This document shows positions 35,438 to 45,146 of a DNA stretch of 64,000 bases, piece by piece; position 1 is the stretch's first letter; every line of letters begins with the position of its first letter. This DNA comes from Sphingomonas paeninsulae (GTDB lineage Bacteria > Pseudomonadota > Alphaproteobacteria > Sphingomonadales > Sphingomonadaceae). Both the position numbers and the translations under genes were made by a program. Location of the stretch: the NCBI RefSeq assembly GCF_003660165.1, contig NZ_CP032828.1:620001-684000 (forward strand), read 5' to 3'. The notes beneath the pieces are model-generated. The model saw nothing but the letters and a program-made list of their open reading frames with translations. It searched no databases and was not told the origin of the DNA.

Positions 35438-36976
35438 TCATGCGCCATTGCTAGCCCAGTAACGGTCGCGAACTTCCTTCTTGTGAAGTTTGCCCGTGGC
35501 GGCGCGGGGCAGCTCCCCGTCGAAATCAACCGTCTTCGGGCACTTGTAATGCGACAGTCGTCCCCGACACCATTCGATCAATTCGGCCGCCAGTTCCGGG
35601 CCTGCGCGGCTTGCGTCGATTGGCTGCACGACGGCCTTCACCGCCTCCCCCATTTCAGCGTCCGGCACGCCGATCACGGCGACATCGGCAACGGCGGGGT
35701 GGCCCAATAATATGTTTTCCGCTTCCTGCGGATAGATATTCACGCCGCCCGAGATAATCATGAACGCGCGACGGTCGGTCAGGTACAGATAGCCGCCCTC
35801 ATCCACATAACCGATGTCGCCATAGGTTCGCCAGGTCGGGTGGCGCGGATTGGCGGCGTCGGCGGTTTTCTGCGAGTCTTTGTGATAATCGAAGGTCACA
35901 TCGCTCTCGATATAGACGGCCCCAATCTCGCCCGTAGCCACTTCGTCGCCGTCGTCGTCGCAAATATGGAGGATGCCGTGCGTGGCACGGCCGACCGAAC
36001 CCGGATGATCGAGCCATTCCTGAGACGTGATACAGGTGCGCCCGAACCCTTCCGAACCGCTATAATATTCATCGAGGATCGGGCCGAGCCATTCGATCAT
36101 CCCGCGCTTAGTGTCCGGCGCGCACGGGCTACCAGCATGGACGATCGTGCGTAGCGACGAGAGGTCGTATTTGGCGCGCGTTTCCACCGGCAGGCGCAGC
36201 ATCCGAACAAACATCGTCGGTACCATTTGCGCATGGGTGATCCGACAGCGTGCGATCGCCGCAAGCGTCGCTTCTGGATCAAAACGTGACATCAGCACGA
36301 CGGTGGCCCCGATCCGCTGGCAGGTCAGACTGAACAGCAATGGGGCGGCGTGATAAAGCGGCGCAGGCGAAAAAAAGACACTGTCTTTATCGACGCCATA
36401 ACTGGTGCTCAGCCAGGCCTCATACGGGTGATCGTCCTGTATCGTGCCCGTGCGGGAGGCATGGCGGATACCCTTTGGTTTGCCGGTTGTGCCTGACGAA
36501 TAGAGCATCGGCTTGCCGGGCGCTTCGTCGGCAATCGGCGTGTCCGGCATCCGTCCTGCGGCGTCATCCCATACCTCGGCCCCGGCAATCGGACTGCCAA
36601 GGACAAGGATTGGCGGACCATCGCGCATGTTCGCCGCCAGAGCGGCAACCTCCGCGCCGATTGCGGTCGAAGCGACCACGGCCCGCGCATCGCTGTCACG
36701 AACGATGAACTCAGCTTCGGCGGCCGTAAGCTTGGTCGAAATCGGTGCAAACGAAAGCCCGGCGCGTTCGGCTGCCCAGCTTACCATCAGAAATTCGGGT
36801 CGGTTGTCGCACCAAATCGCGACGGTATCGCCGGTCGCCAGTCCCATCGACCGGAACAGTTGCGCGCCCCGGTTGGACTGACGCTCAAGCTCGTCATAGC
36901 GCATAGTCTGGCCGGTTTCGGCCATCACAGTGGCGGCATGGTCCGGTCGTCTCGCAGCCCAGATACTCGGATGCAT
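35438..36976 (-). CDS. Acyl-CoA synthetase (AMP-forming)
   Basis: Second adenylate-forming ligase, 512 residues. Motifs: LYSSGTTGKPKGIRH (about residues 157-171), EYYSGSEGFG, YGDIGYVDEGGYLYLTDR, MIISGGVNIYPQEAEN and the late ATGKLHKKEVRDRY with the catalytic Lys. Only about 45 percent of positions look alike to the ligase at 15770 by eye, so a different acid is likely. Transcribed divergently from a crotonase operon across a 117-base promoter region. Confidence 0.93.
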   Translation of the reverse strand: MHPSIWAARRPDHAATVMAETGQTMRYDELERQSNRGAQLFRSMGLATGDTVAIWCDNRPEFLMVSWAAERAGLSFAPISTKLTAAEAEFIVRDSDARAVVASTAIGAEVAALAANMRDGPPILVLGSPIAGAEVWDDAAGRMPDTPIADEAPGKPMLYSSGTTGKPKGIRHASRTGTIQDDHPYEAWLSTSYGVDKDSVFFSPAPLYHAAPLLFSLTCQRIGATVVLMSRFDPEATLAAIARCRITHAQMVPTMFVRMLRLPVETRAKYDLSSLRTIVHAGSPCAPDTKRGMIEWLGPILDEYYSGSEGFGRTCITSQEWLDHPGSVGRATHGILHICDDDGDEVATGEIGAVYIESDVTFDYHKDSQKTADAANPRHPTWRTYGDIGYVDEGGYLYLTDRRAFMIISGGVNIYPQEAENILLGHPAVADVAVIGVPDAEMGEAVKAVVQPIDASRAGPELAAELIEWCRGRLSHYKCPKTVDFDGELPRAATGKLHKKEVRDRYWASNGA

Positions 36977-37093
36977 TTTTCTCTCCAGCGTCCCGTCACA
37001 GGAATTCTATTTGTTTCGCTGATACCATCATTTATGGGCAGGCGCGCAACAGTGATCGCTACATCGGCGCGACGCGGCAGGATTAGGATTTAC

Positions 37094-37894
37094 ATGGCTG
37101 ACTATCGCAATATTCTGGTCGAAACGCACGGTTCGATAGAGGTATTGACGCTAAATCGGCCGGACGTGCTGAATGCGGTGTCACCTGAAATGGCGACCGA
37201 ACTGACGGATTATTTCGGTGGCCTGCATGAACGCCTCGACGTCAGAGCGGTCGTGCTGCGCGCCGCTGGCCGCGCATTCTGCGCCGGACTGGATATCAAG
37301 GCGTGGCCGCTTCCCGAAGGCGCAACGATGGTCGTCCATATGGCACGCACGCAGAAAATGATGGGCGATATCATGCGGAAAATGCGCAGTTGCCCGCAGC
37401 CGATTGTCGCGCTGGGACAGGGGGCTGCGTGTGGTGCAGGCTTTTCGATGATGCTCGCCTCCGATGTGCGGTTCGGTGCGCCCAGCCTCCGCATGAACGC
37501 GGCCTATATCAAGATCGGCCTTGGCGGCTGCGATATCGGATCGAGCTATTTCCTGCCGCGTCTGGTCGGCGTTTCGATCGCTTCCGAACTGATCCTGACC
37601 GGTCGCTTCATCAATGCCGAGCGCGCGCTGCGGGTTGGTTTGTTGAGCGATGTGGTGGACGAGGACAGATTGCTCGAAACCGGCCTCGAACTGGCCGAAG
37701 AGATGGTCGCGAACTCGCCCATCGGCCTGCGCATGTCGAAAGAGGCGCTGAACTTTAACGTCGATGCCCAGAGCCTCGACGCGGCGATGGCGCTCGAGGA
37801 TCGCCAGCAGATCATGCTGACCGCGACGCAGGATCATATCGAGGCGATGCAGGCTTTCGTTGAAAAGCGCCCGCCAGTTTACACCGGTAACTAG
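37094..37894 (+). CDS. Enoyl-CoA hydratase/isomerase family protein
   Basis: Crotonase-fold protein of 266 residues from the ATG at 37094. The oxyanion-hole elements are AGRAFCAGLDIKAW and GQGAACGAGFSMML. In the segment where hydratases carry the first catalytic Glu, this protein reads AYIKIGLGGCDIGSS, with no Glu but an Asp seven residues later, a pattern closer to isomerases, hydrolases or C-C lyases of the superfamily than to crotonase. Frame extension to 36860 overlaps the divergent ligase and is rejected. Ten bases separate it from the next crotonase. Confidence 0.88.
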   Translation: MADYRNILVETHGSIEVLTLNRPDVLNAVSPEMATELTDYFGGLHERLDVRAVVLRAAGRAFCAGLDIKAWPLPEGATMVVHMARTQKMMGDIMRKMRSCPQPIVALGQGAACGAGFSMMLASDVRFGAPSLRMNAAYIKIGLGGCDIGSSYFLPRLVGVSIASELILTGRFINAERALRVGLLSDVVDEDRLLETGLELAEEMVANSPIGLRMSKEALNFNVDAQSLDAAMALEDRQQIMLTATQDHIEAMQAFVEKRPPVYTGN

Positions 37895-37904
37895 GATCAT
37901 ATCT

Positions 37905-38687
37905 ATGACAGAACGCGTCACAATCTCTGTCGAAAACGGGGTCGCGGACGTCCGGTTCGCACGGCCTGATAAACTGAACGCTCTCGACCAGGCACAGTTT
38001 GAGGCTATTGGCGGAGCGATCGACCGGCTGACCGCGATGAAGGACATCCGCTGCGTCGTCCTGTCCGGCGAGGGCAGGGGCTTTTGTGCAGGCGTCGATC
38101 TCGAAAGCCTCGCCAGTAACCCTGCGTTGCGCGACTTGATGCCGCGCACCCACGGTGAGGCCAATGTCTTTCAGCATATCGCATGGGGCTGGCGGACGCT
38201 GCCGGTGCCGGTGATTGCCGCCGTCCACGGATTCGCGTTCGGCGCGGGGTTCCAGATCATGCTCGGGGCAGACATTCGCATCGCGACGCCCGATGCCCAG
38301 CTTTCGATGATGGAGGTGCGCTGGGGCCTTGCTCCCGATGTTGCGGGAATCGCGCTGCTGCGTGGGCTGGTCCGCACCGACGTGGCGCGTGAACTTACTT
38401 ATACCGCGCGCAAGATGAGCGGCGACGAAGGGTTGGTCCTTGGCATCGTCACTCATGTCCATGCCGACCCATATACGCGGGCCATGACACTGGCGCGCGC
38501 GATTGCCGCCAACAGCCCCGACGCGGTCCGTGCGAGCAAACGGCTTTTCAACCTTTCGGTCGAGGCGGGTTCGGGGCCAATTCTGCTTGCCGAATCGGAG
38601 GAACAGCAAATCCTTCTGGCTTCCGCCAACCATGCCGAAACCATTGCGGCAGCCAGCGAAAAGCGTGCGCCGGTCTTCAAAGACTGA
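37905..38687 (+). CDS. Enoyl-CoA hydratase/dienoyl-CoA-isomerase-like protein
   Basis: Crotonase-fold protein of 260 residues. Oxyanion elements GRGFCAGVDLESL and VHGFAFGAGFQIML. The active-site segment MMEVRWGLAPDVAGI has both a Glu and an Asp eight residues apart, the arrangement of delta3,5-delta2,4-dienoyl-CoA isomerases. An isomerase or hydratase role in oxidation of an unsaturated acyl chain is thus favoured. Start ATG at 37905 rather than 37860, because the extra residues overlap the preceding gene. Second of four co-directional genes. Confidence 0.88.
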   Translation: MTERVTISVENGVADVRFARPDKLNALDQAQFEAIGGAIDRLTAMKDIRCVVLSGEGRGFCAGVDLESLASNPALRDLMPRTHGEANVFQHIAWGWRTLPVPVIAAVHGFAFGAGFQIMLGADIRIATPDAQLSMMEVRWGLAPDVAGIALLRGLVRTDVARELTYTARKMSGDEGLVLGIVTHVHADPYTRAMTLARAIAANSPDAVRASKRLFNLSVEAGSGPILLAESEEQQILLASANHAETIAAASEKRAPVFKD

Positions 38688-38783
38688 ACAACGCTAACCT
38701 GGGTTACCATGTCCCTGTTGCGCATCGCGCGCGACCACGGCAAAGACGCTTTCAACCATCAGCAAGTTTTTCGGAGCGATATC

Positions 38784-40832
38784 ATGAGCAACGTTGGCAC
38801 ATTCACAGTCGAGGACGGCATCGGCGTTATCTCGATCGATTCGCCACCCGTGAACGCGCTCGGCATCAACGTCCGTCGCGCGCTGGATGAGGGGTTCCGC
38901 AAATTCACTGCGGACGATTCGATCAAGGCTATCGTCCTGATCTGCGGCGGTCGCACCTTCTTTGCGGGTGCCGACATCAGCGAATTCGGCAAACCGATGC
39001 AGGAGCCGGGTCTGGCCGATGTGTTCGACATCATCGAAAACGGCACCAAGCCGGTCGTCGCCGCAATCCACGGCACAGCGCTTGGCGGCGGTTATGAACT
39101 GGCACTGATCTGTAACTACCGCATCGCCGTACCTTCGGCGAAAGTCGGCCTGCCCGAGGTCAACCTCGGCCTGCTGCCGGGCGCAGGCGGCACACAGCGC
39201 CTGCCACGCATCGTCGGCGTCGAAACCGCGCTCCAGATCATGACGACCGGCGCGCCCGTTCCCGCCAAAAAGGCGTTCGAACTTGGCATGATCGACGCCC
39301 TCGCCGAAGAGGGCAAGCTTAAGGAAGACGCCGTCGCCTTCGCACGCAAGCTGGTTGCCGAGGGCAAGAAGCCTGTCCGTGTCCGCGACCGTCAGGACAA
39401 GGTTGAGCCATCGCGCGGCCATCCCGAAATCTACGACGCCTTCCGCGCCAAGAACGCACGTGCGTTCCGCGGCTTCAAGGCACCGTGGAACATCATCAAG
39501 GCAATCGAAGCATCCGCTGAGCTTGATTTCGATGCGGGCATGGTTCGCGAAGGCGAATTGTTCCGTGACCTGATGGAAGGCACTGAAGCACTCGCCCAGC
39601 GCACCTATTTCTTCGCCGAGCGCGAAACCGCAAAAGTCCCGGACGTTCCCGCCGACACGCCGATCATTCCCGTAAAGTCGGTTGGCATCATCGGTGCCGG
39701 CACAATGGGCGGCGGCATCACGATGAACTTCCTGAATGCCGGTATTCCCGTCACTTTGGTCGAAATGACGCAGGAAGCGCTCGATCGCGGCGTCGGTGTG
39801 ATCCGCAAGAATTACGAGAACACCGCCAAAAAGGGTCGCATGACCGCTGAACAGGTCGAGCAGCGCATGGCTCTCGTCACGCCCGTTCTCGGACTGGAGG
39901 CACTGGCGAACGTCGATCTGGTGATCGAGGCCGTGTTCGAAGAAATGGGCGTCAAGAAAGACGTTTTCGGCAAGCTCGACAAAATCTGCAAGCAGGGCGC
40001 GATCCTCGCATCGAATACATCGTTCCTCGACCTGGACGAAATTGCTGCGGCGACATCGCGTCCGGAATGGGTCGTCGGCCTGCACTTCTTCTCACCCGCC
40101 AACGTCATGCGGCTTCTCGAAGTGGTGCGCGGTGCAAAGACGTCTAACAGCGTCGTCTCCACCGCGATGAAACTTGCCAAGACGATTTCCAAGGTTCCCG
40201 TCCTCAGCCGCGTGTGCAACGGCTTCATCGCCAATCGGATCATGTCGCAGCGTGGCCGTCAGTCGGACGCGCTGGTATTCGAAGGCCCAACGCCTGCTGA
40301 GATCGACAAGGCGATCTATGACTATGGCTTTGCGATGGGACCGTTCCAGATGATCGATCTGGTCGGGCTCGACGTAATCGGCCGGGGCGAAACCGAACGC
40401 ACCGTGCGCGGCGACCTGGTAAAAATGGACCGCCTCGGCCAGAAGAAGAACGGCGGCTATTACGACTATGACGAAAAGCGTAACGCGACGCCGTCACCGA
40501 TCGCCGCTGGTTTGATCGCTGACATCGCCAAGTCGAAAGGCATCAACAGCAGCGGCTCGATCCCGGCGGACGAGATCGTCGCGCGCCTGCTTTATCCTGT
40601 CGTCAACGAAGGTGCCAAGGTACTGGAAGAGGGCATCGCCATCCGCGCGTCGGATGTCGATGTCGCCGCGATCCTTGGCTATGGCTGGCCCGTCTATACC
40701 GGCGGCCCAATGTTCTGGGCCGACACAATTGGCCTGCCAAAGATTGTTGCCGGACTGGAAGCGATGGGTATCGAGCCTTCGAAACTGCTGAAATCGATGG
40801 CAGCCGAGGGCAAGACCTTCACGAGGGGCTGA
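38784..40832 (+). CDS. FadB/FadJ-like bifunctional enoyl-CoA hydratase/3-hydroxyacyl-CoA dehydrogenase
   Basis: 682 residues from ATG 38784 (GGAGCG upstream). Residues 1-190 are a crotonase domain with a regular active site ([20 protein letters not shown]); about 295-475 is the NAD-binding domain ([18 protein letters not shown], catalytic His in [11 protein letters not shown]); the rest holds two 3HCDH C-terminal domains ([26 protein letters not shown]). It performs two consecutive beta-oxidation steps. No thiolase gene adjoins, unlike fadBA operons. A longer frame back to 38709 lacks a ribosome site. Confidence 0.95.
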   Translation: MSNVGTFTVEDGIGVISIDSPPVNALGINVRRALDEGFRKFTADDSIKAIVLICGGRTFFAGADISEFGKPMQEPGLADVFDIIENGTKPVVAAIHGTALGGGYELALICNYRIAVPSAKVGLPEVNLGLLPGAGGTQRLPRIVGVETALQIMTTGAPVPAKKAFELGMIDALAEEGKLKEDAVAFARKLVAEGKKPVRVRDRQDKVEPSRGHPEIYDAFRAKNARAFRGFKAPWNIIKAIEASAELDFDAGMVREGELFRDLMEGTEALAQRTYFFAERETAKVPDVPADTPIIPVKSVGIIGAGTMGGGITMNFLNAGIPVTLVEMTQEALDRGVGVIRKNYENTAKKGRMTAEQVEQRMALVTPVLGLEALANVDLVIEAVFEEMGVKKDVFGKLDKICKQGAILASNTSFLDLDEIAAATSRPEWVVGLHFFSPANVMRLLEVVRGAKTSNSVVSTAMKLAKTISKVPVLSRVCNGFIANRIMSQRGRQSDALVFEGPTPAEIDKAIYDYGFAMGPFQMIDLVGLDVIGRGETERTVRGDLVKMDRLGQKKNGGYYDYDEKRNATPSPIAAGLIADIAKSKGINSSGSIPADEIVARLLYPVVNEGAKVLEEGIAIRASDVDVAAILGYGWPVYTGGPMFWADTIGLPKIVAGLEAMGIEPSKLLKSMAAEGKTFTRG

Positions 40833-40840
40833 CCCCACAC

Positions 40841-40899
40841 CATATCCGTTCCGACGCTTGAAGGCCTGGCGCCAATATTTCAGCGAAGGAACGGATATG
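40841..40899 (+). promoter_or_regulatory. Inverted repeat masking the ribosome site and start codon of the FrnE-like gene
   Basis: CATATCCGTTCC at 40841-40852 is the exact complement of GGAACGGATATG at 40888-40899. The second arm contains the Shine-Dalgarno GGA and the complete ATG (40897-40899). In the mRNA these would pair into a 12-bp stem with a 35-base loop, sequestering translation initiation. Position right after fadB also allows a terminator or attenuator role, but a poly-T tail is missing. Confidence 0.65.
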
Positions 40900-41553
40900 C
40901 CGATACCCCTGAAAATTGATTTCGTTTCAGATGTCGTCTGCCCCTGGTGTGTGATCGGACTGTTTGGGCTGGAAACGGCGCTGAAAAACGTCGGCGATCT
41001 GGTCGATGCGACGATCGCGTTCCAGCCCTTTGAATTGAATCCCGACATGCCATCGGGCGGGCAGGACATTTCCGAACATATCGCTGAGAAATACGGAGCC
41101 GACGCCGCGCGTTCGACGGTGAACCGTGACGCTATTCGGGATCGTGCCGCCGCCCTTGGTTTTGCGATGAACTTTCGCAGCGGCGCACGCATCTACAATA
41201 GTTTCGACGCCCACCGACTGCTTTATTGGGCTGGGACCAAGGGGCGGCAGGTAGAGGTGCAGCACGCGCTGTTCGCCGCCTATTTCACAAACGGCCGTGA
41301 TATCGCGGACGCGGACACCCTGGTCGAAGCGGCTTATACAGCGGGCCTCAACCCCATCGCCGCCCGCACCATCCTCAACAACGGCACCTACGCCGACGAA
41401 GTGCGTAGCGAAGAGCGCCGCTGGAGGCAGGAGGGTGTTACCGCCGTACCGACCATCGTCATCAACGATCGCTATTTCATTTCGGGCGGGCAGGAATCGG
41501 CGACATTCGAGCGCGCGCTCCGTAGCATCGCCGCCGACCTTACGCCGAAATAA
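40897..41553 (+). CDS. DsbA-family (FrnE-like) thioredoxin-fold oxidoreductase
   Basis: Cytosolic DsbA-like protein of 218 residues without signal peptide. It opens with a CxxC active site (DVVCPWCVIGLFGLE) and has the FrnE-type helical insert and the late cis-Pro strand GVTAVPTIVINDRYFISGGQ. FrnE-like proteins are linked to polyketide and oxidative-stress chemistry; CoA-dependent roles such as 2-hydroxychromene-2-carboxylate isomerase are known in the wider fold. ATG at 40897 lies inside a strong inverted repeat. It overlaps the convergent MFS gene by 14 bases. Confidence 0.9.
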   Translation: MPIPLKIDFVSDVVCPWCVIGLFGLETALKNVGDLVDATIAFQPFELNPDMPSGGQDISEHIAEKYGADAARSTVNRDAIRDRAAALGFAMNFRSGARIYNSFDAHRLLYWAGTKGRQVEVQHALFAAYFTNGRDIADADTLVEAAYTAGLNPIAARTILNNGTYADEVRSEERRWRQEGVTAVPTIVINDRYFISGGQESATFERALRSIAADLTPK

Positions 41554-42850
41554 GCGTCGCCCGCGCGCGTTTGCGAAGGAGCCATGCGGTCGCGAACGCC
41601 GCCAGACCGCCGAGCAGCAACCCCGAATGCGCGATCAGCAGCGAATAGCGCACAGCCCCCTGACCATAAATGGGCTGAAATGCGTCATTCAATGCGCCGA
41701 CCACCAATGGACCAAGACCGATCCCCATTATCGTCATGCAAAATGCCACGATCGCCATCACCATCGCCCTCATCCGGGGCGGTGCCAATGTGAGTGCGAC
41801 TGTATAAACGGGCGGCAGCCAGCCGGTCATCAGGAGATGGCCGATGAAAAGTCCCCAGAGCGAACTCGTCGTGTCGGGAGCAAGCGTAAACCAGATGCTG
41901 AAAGGTAATGAAACCAGCGCGAAACAGCCTGAGACGATCATATAGGTCGAAAGATTGCCCTTGGCGGTCCGGTCGGACAATTGCCCCGCAAGCAGGTTGC
42001 CCAGGAAAAGGCCGGACGCGATGACCAGCCCCATCCATTTGCCGACCTCCAGCGTATTCATGTCGTGGACGCGCATGAAGAATGCCGGGGTCCAGGCCAG
42101 CAACGAATAGCCGGTGAAAGCATTGCAGATTGCCACGACGAGCAGCAACAGCATTGCAGGCGTCTGGAAAAAGAACTGGGCAATTTCTTTTGCGGTCGGT
42201 GCAACACCGATTTCCTGAAGGACACCATCCGACATGCCGCGCGGGGGTTCGGTGACGGTAAAAATCATCACAACCGCCAGTATCAGCCCTGGGAGTCCTA
42301 CGACGATAAAGGCCGTTCGCCAGTCGAACGCCTGATTGAGCCAGCCACCGAAAAACAGGCCAAATGCAATCCCGATGGATTGCGCCGCCAGCAGGATGCT
42401 GATCACCCGCCCGCGCTGCGACACCGGATAAAGGTCGGCGATCATCGATTGCGATGCCGGATAGGCACCGGCCTCTCCGCCCGCAACGCCCATGCGCGCA
42501 AGGATCAGCTGGATATAGGATGTGACTATGCCGCAACATGCGGTCGCCACACTCCATACGGTAAGGCACGCGGCGACCAGCGTCCGCCGGTTCCCGCGAT
42601 CGGCGATCCGGGCGAGCGGAAAACCGGCGGTGACATAGAAAACGGCAAAGGCAACACCGGACAACAGGCCCATCGCCGTGTCGGTGACTTGCAGATCGTG
42701 TTTAATCGGCTCGAGCAGGATCGACAGAATCTGCCGGTCGATAAAATTGAAAACGCCGACAAGGCACAGGATGAAAAGAGTATAATGACGTTTGCGTGCC
42801 GTCCAGAACACCGCCTGACCCGGCGTTGTGTTCTTGTCCTGATCGTTCAT
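41540..42850 (-). CDS. MFS transporter
   Basis: Major facilitator of 436 residues and twelve membrane helices. Motif A-like loop GFPLARIADRGNRRTLVAAC after helix 2, preceded by FNFIDRQILSILLEPIK, as in the anion/aromatic-acid-type (spinster/UhpC-like) transporters common in sphingomonads. ATG 42850 with GGGAGAGCAGG upstream. It probably carries the substrate, or an intermediate acid, across the inner membrane. The upstream gene on the same strand is a type II hydroxyacyl-CoA dehydrogenase. Confidence 0.92.
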   Translation of the reverse strand: MNDQDKNTTPGQAVFWTARKRHYTLFILCLVGVFNFIDRQILSILLEPIKHDLQVTDTAMGLLSGVAFAVFYVTAGFPLARIADRGNRRTLVAACLTVWSVATACCGIVTSYIQLILARMGVAGGEAGAYPASQSMIADLYPVSQRGRVISILLAAQSIGIAFGLFFGGWLNQAFDWRTAFIVVGLPGLILAVVMIFTVTEPPRGMSDGVLQEIGVAPTAKEIAQFFFQTPAMLLLLVVAICNAFTGYSLLAWTPAFFMRVHDMNTLEVGKWMGLVIASGLFLGNLLAGQLSDRTAKGNLSTYMIVSGCFALVSLPFSIWFTLAPDTTSSLWGLFIGHLLMTGWLPPVYTVALTLAPPRMRAMVMAIVAFCMTIMGIGLGPLVVGALNDAFQPIYGQGAVRYSLLIAHSGLLLGGLAAFATAWLLRKRARATLISA

Positions 42851-42961
42851 CCTGCTCTCCCAAGCCGACCTAATTATCGACCTAGGCAACCACGTTAGCG
42901 ATCTTCAGGCAAGTGTTATCGACGCCGGGAGCTGCCCAGCGTCGATGATTGATAATAACAG

Positions 42962-43723
42962 TCAGCGTGGCGCCATGCGGATTGCCCCGTCTAGGCGGAT
43001 GACTTCGCCGTTCAGCATCGGATTCTGGACGATGGATTCGACCAACTGAGCGTATTCTTCGGGCTTGCCGAGGCGGCTTGGATGCGGAACCTGCTGGCCG
43101 AGCGAAATCCGCGCGGGCTCGGGCAGGCCCATCAGCAATGGTGTCAGGAACAGGCCGGGTGCAATCGTCATCACGCGAATGTTGCTCTGCGCCAGATCGC
43201 GCGCAATCGGCAACGTCATGCCAACGATGCCACCCTTTGATGCCGAATAGGCGGCCTGTCCGACCTGTCCGTCATAGGCGGCGACCGACGCCGTGTTGAT
43301 GATGACCCCACGTTCTTCGCCGATCACGTCCGCGGTCATCAGGCGGGCGGCAAATTTTGAGATCGTGTTGAAACTGCCGATCAGATTGACTTCGACGACC
43401 TTGCGGAAAAGATCGAGCGAATGCGGCACGTTTTCGCGGCCGACGGTCTTCATCGCGCTGCCGATACCGGCACAGTTTATAAGGATGCGCGCGATGCCGT
43501 TCACAGCTTCGGCTACTGCGATGCCTTCGTTAACGCTATCCTCGTCGGAGACGTTCACCTTGAAGAAACTGCCGCCGATCTGCGCCGCATGTTCGCGGCC
43601 GACGGTTTCGTTCAGGTCGAAAATGGCGACCTTTGCACCCGCCGCAGCAAGGCGCGCAGCCGTCGCGCCGCCAAGGCCCGATGCGCCGCCCGTGACGATC
43701 GCCGCAATTCCGTTCAGGTCCAT
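42962..43723 (-). CDS. SDR-type 3-hydroxyacyl-CoA dehydrogenase (type II, HSD17B10-like)
   Basis: 253-residue [14 protein letters not shown] cofactor loop, an inserted segment typical of type II HADH ([12 protein letters not shown]), [11 protein letters not shown], catalytic Ser in [10 protein letters not shown] and YSASK. Characteristic ending [18 protein letters not shown] and [13 protein letters not shown]. It would oxidise 3-hydroxyacyl-CoA or a steroid-like alcohol. Lies between the MFS gene and an acyl-CoA dehydrogenase on the same strand, probably as one transcript (44960 to 41540). Confidence 0.93.
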   Translation of the reverse strand: MDLNGIAAIVTGGASGLGGATAARLAAAGAKVAIFDLNETVGREHAAQIGGSFFKVNVSDEDSVNEGIAVAEAVNGIARILINCAGIGSAMKTVGRENVPHSLDLFRKVVEVNLIGSFNTISKFAARLMTADVIGEERGVIINTASVAAYDGQVGQAAYSASKGGIVGMTLPIARDLAQSNIRVMTIAPGLFLTPLLMGLPEPARISLGQQVPHPSRLGKPEEYAQLVESIVQNPMLNGEVIRLDGAIRMAPR

Positions 43724-43832
43724 CTATTTTCTCCGCTTAAAATGTGCCGCCGCTGTTAGCGTGGCGGGGGAGGGCGCGCAAACGCCCGTTCGTGATGCAT
43801 CGGGCTGGGACGAATTCAGCGCCGCCGCCTGG

Positions 43833-44960
43833 CTACAGGGCGCGTGCGATTACCATGCGCAGGATGTCGGACGTGCCCTCGTAGATCTGGCAGACCCGGA
43901 CATCGCGATAGATTTTCGCGACACCATATTCCTCGAGATAGCCGTAACCGCCCAACGTCTGAAGCGCGCCGGAACAGACCAGTTCGGCCGTTTCCGACGC
44001 GAATAGCTTGGCCATCGACGCTTCGGTCAAACAGGGCAGTCCCGCATCCTTCAGGCTGGCCGCGTGAAGGACGAGCTGACGCGACGCCTCCAGCTTCGCG
44101 GCCAGATCAGCGAGTCGGAAACCGACTGCCTGATGCTCGACGATCGCCTTGCCCATCGAACGGCGGTCCTTGGCATAGCCGACCGCGATTTCCAGCGCGG
44201 CCTGCGCCATGCCAACGCATTGCGCCGCGATGCCGATGCGCCCGGCTTCGAGATTGGATAGCGCGAGCCGATAGCCTTCGCCCTCGATGCCAAAAAGCAG
44301 CGCGTCTTCGAGGAAAACATCTTCGAACCGCAGCGCGCAGGTGTCCGATGCGGCCTGTCCCATCTTATGCTCGACTTTATCGACGAAATAGCCGGGGGCA
44401 TCGGTGGGCACGAGAAAGGCAGAAATGCCCTTTTTTCCTGCGTCGGGATCGGTCACAGCAATCACCATTGCGACACCTGCGATCCGACCCGACGTGATGA
44501 ATTGTTTGGTCCCGTTCAGCCGCCAACCACCATCGACCCGCGTGGCGCGCGTGCGGATCGCCGACGCGTCCGACCCGGCATCGGTTTCGGTAAGCGCGAA
44601 TGCCCCGATCATCTTTCCACTGGTCAGCGAGGGCAGGAAACGCGCCTTTTGCGCGTCGGTGCCGTAGCGCAGGATACCGGAAACCAGCAGGCTGTTCTGG
44701 ATCGAAACGATGGTGGACAATGCGCCATCGGCAGCCGCTATTTCCATCAGCGCCAGCGCATAAGAGATATAGTCTGCACCTGCGCCGCCTGCTTCTTCGG
44801 GCGCGGTCATGCCCATCAGGCCCAGGGCGGCCAGCTCCACGAACAATGCGGGTGGGTAACTGCCCGCCGCTTCGTATGACGCACTGTTGGGACGGATCTG
44901 TTCCTGCGCAAAGCTGCGAACGGCGTCTTTGATTGCCAATTGAGTTTCTGAAAGCACCAT
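43833..44960 (-). CDS. Acyl-CoA dehydrogenase
   Basis: FAD enzyme of 375 residues forming the alpha-beta double bond of an acyl-CoA. Motifs: FALTETDAGSDASAIRTRA (signature 1), KMGQAASDTCALRFEDVF, LQTLGGYGYLEEYGVAKIYRD (signature 2) and the catalytic Glu in YEGTSDI near the C-terminus. All elements of a functional short/medium-chain dehydrogenase are present. First gene of the run with HADH and MFS. Divergent from the EntS-like MFS gene. Confidence 0.94.
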   Translation of the reverse strand: MVLSETQLAIKDAVRSFAQEQIRPNSASYEAAGSYPPALFVELAALGLMGMTAPEEAGGAGADYISYALALMEIAAADGALSTIVSIQNSLLVSGILRYGTDAQKARFLPSLTSGKMIGAFALTETDAGSDASAIRTRATRVDGGWRLNGTKQFITSGRIAGVAMVIAVTDPDAGKKGISAFLVPTDAPGYFVDKVEHKMGQAASDTCALRFEDVFLEDALLFGIEGEGYRLALSNLEAGRIGIAAQCVGMAQAALEIAVGYAKDRRSMGKAIVEHQAVGFRLADLAAKLEASRQLVLHAASLKDAGLPCLTEASMAKLFASETAELVCSGALQTLGGYGYLEEYGVAKIYRDVRVCQIYEGTSDILRMVIARAL

Positions 44961-45146
44961 TTTCGCTACGCCCTGGAATTGTTTTCTCGATTGGCCTTGT
45001 CACGCCGCGCGCTTCTGCGTCAACAAAGAGAGCGAGGACAGTTTGCATGAGCAATAAAATTCGAATTGCATTCAATGGGCTGTCGAATCCGCTGCGCGAA
45101 TGCGCCATGGTCGTTTCGACAGGGAGAAATTGAAATAACCGAGCCA

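Noticed and set aside
38694-40085. 463-codon minus-strand frame opposite the FadB-like gene
   Set aside because: The plus strand encodes an unmistakable bifunctional enzyme; the antisense frame is composition-driven.
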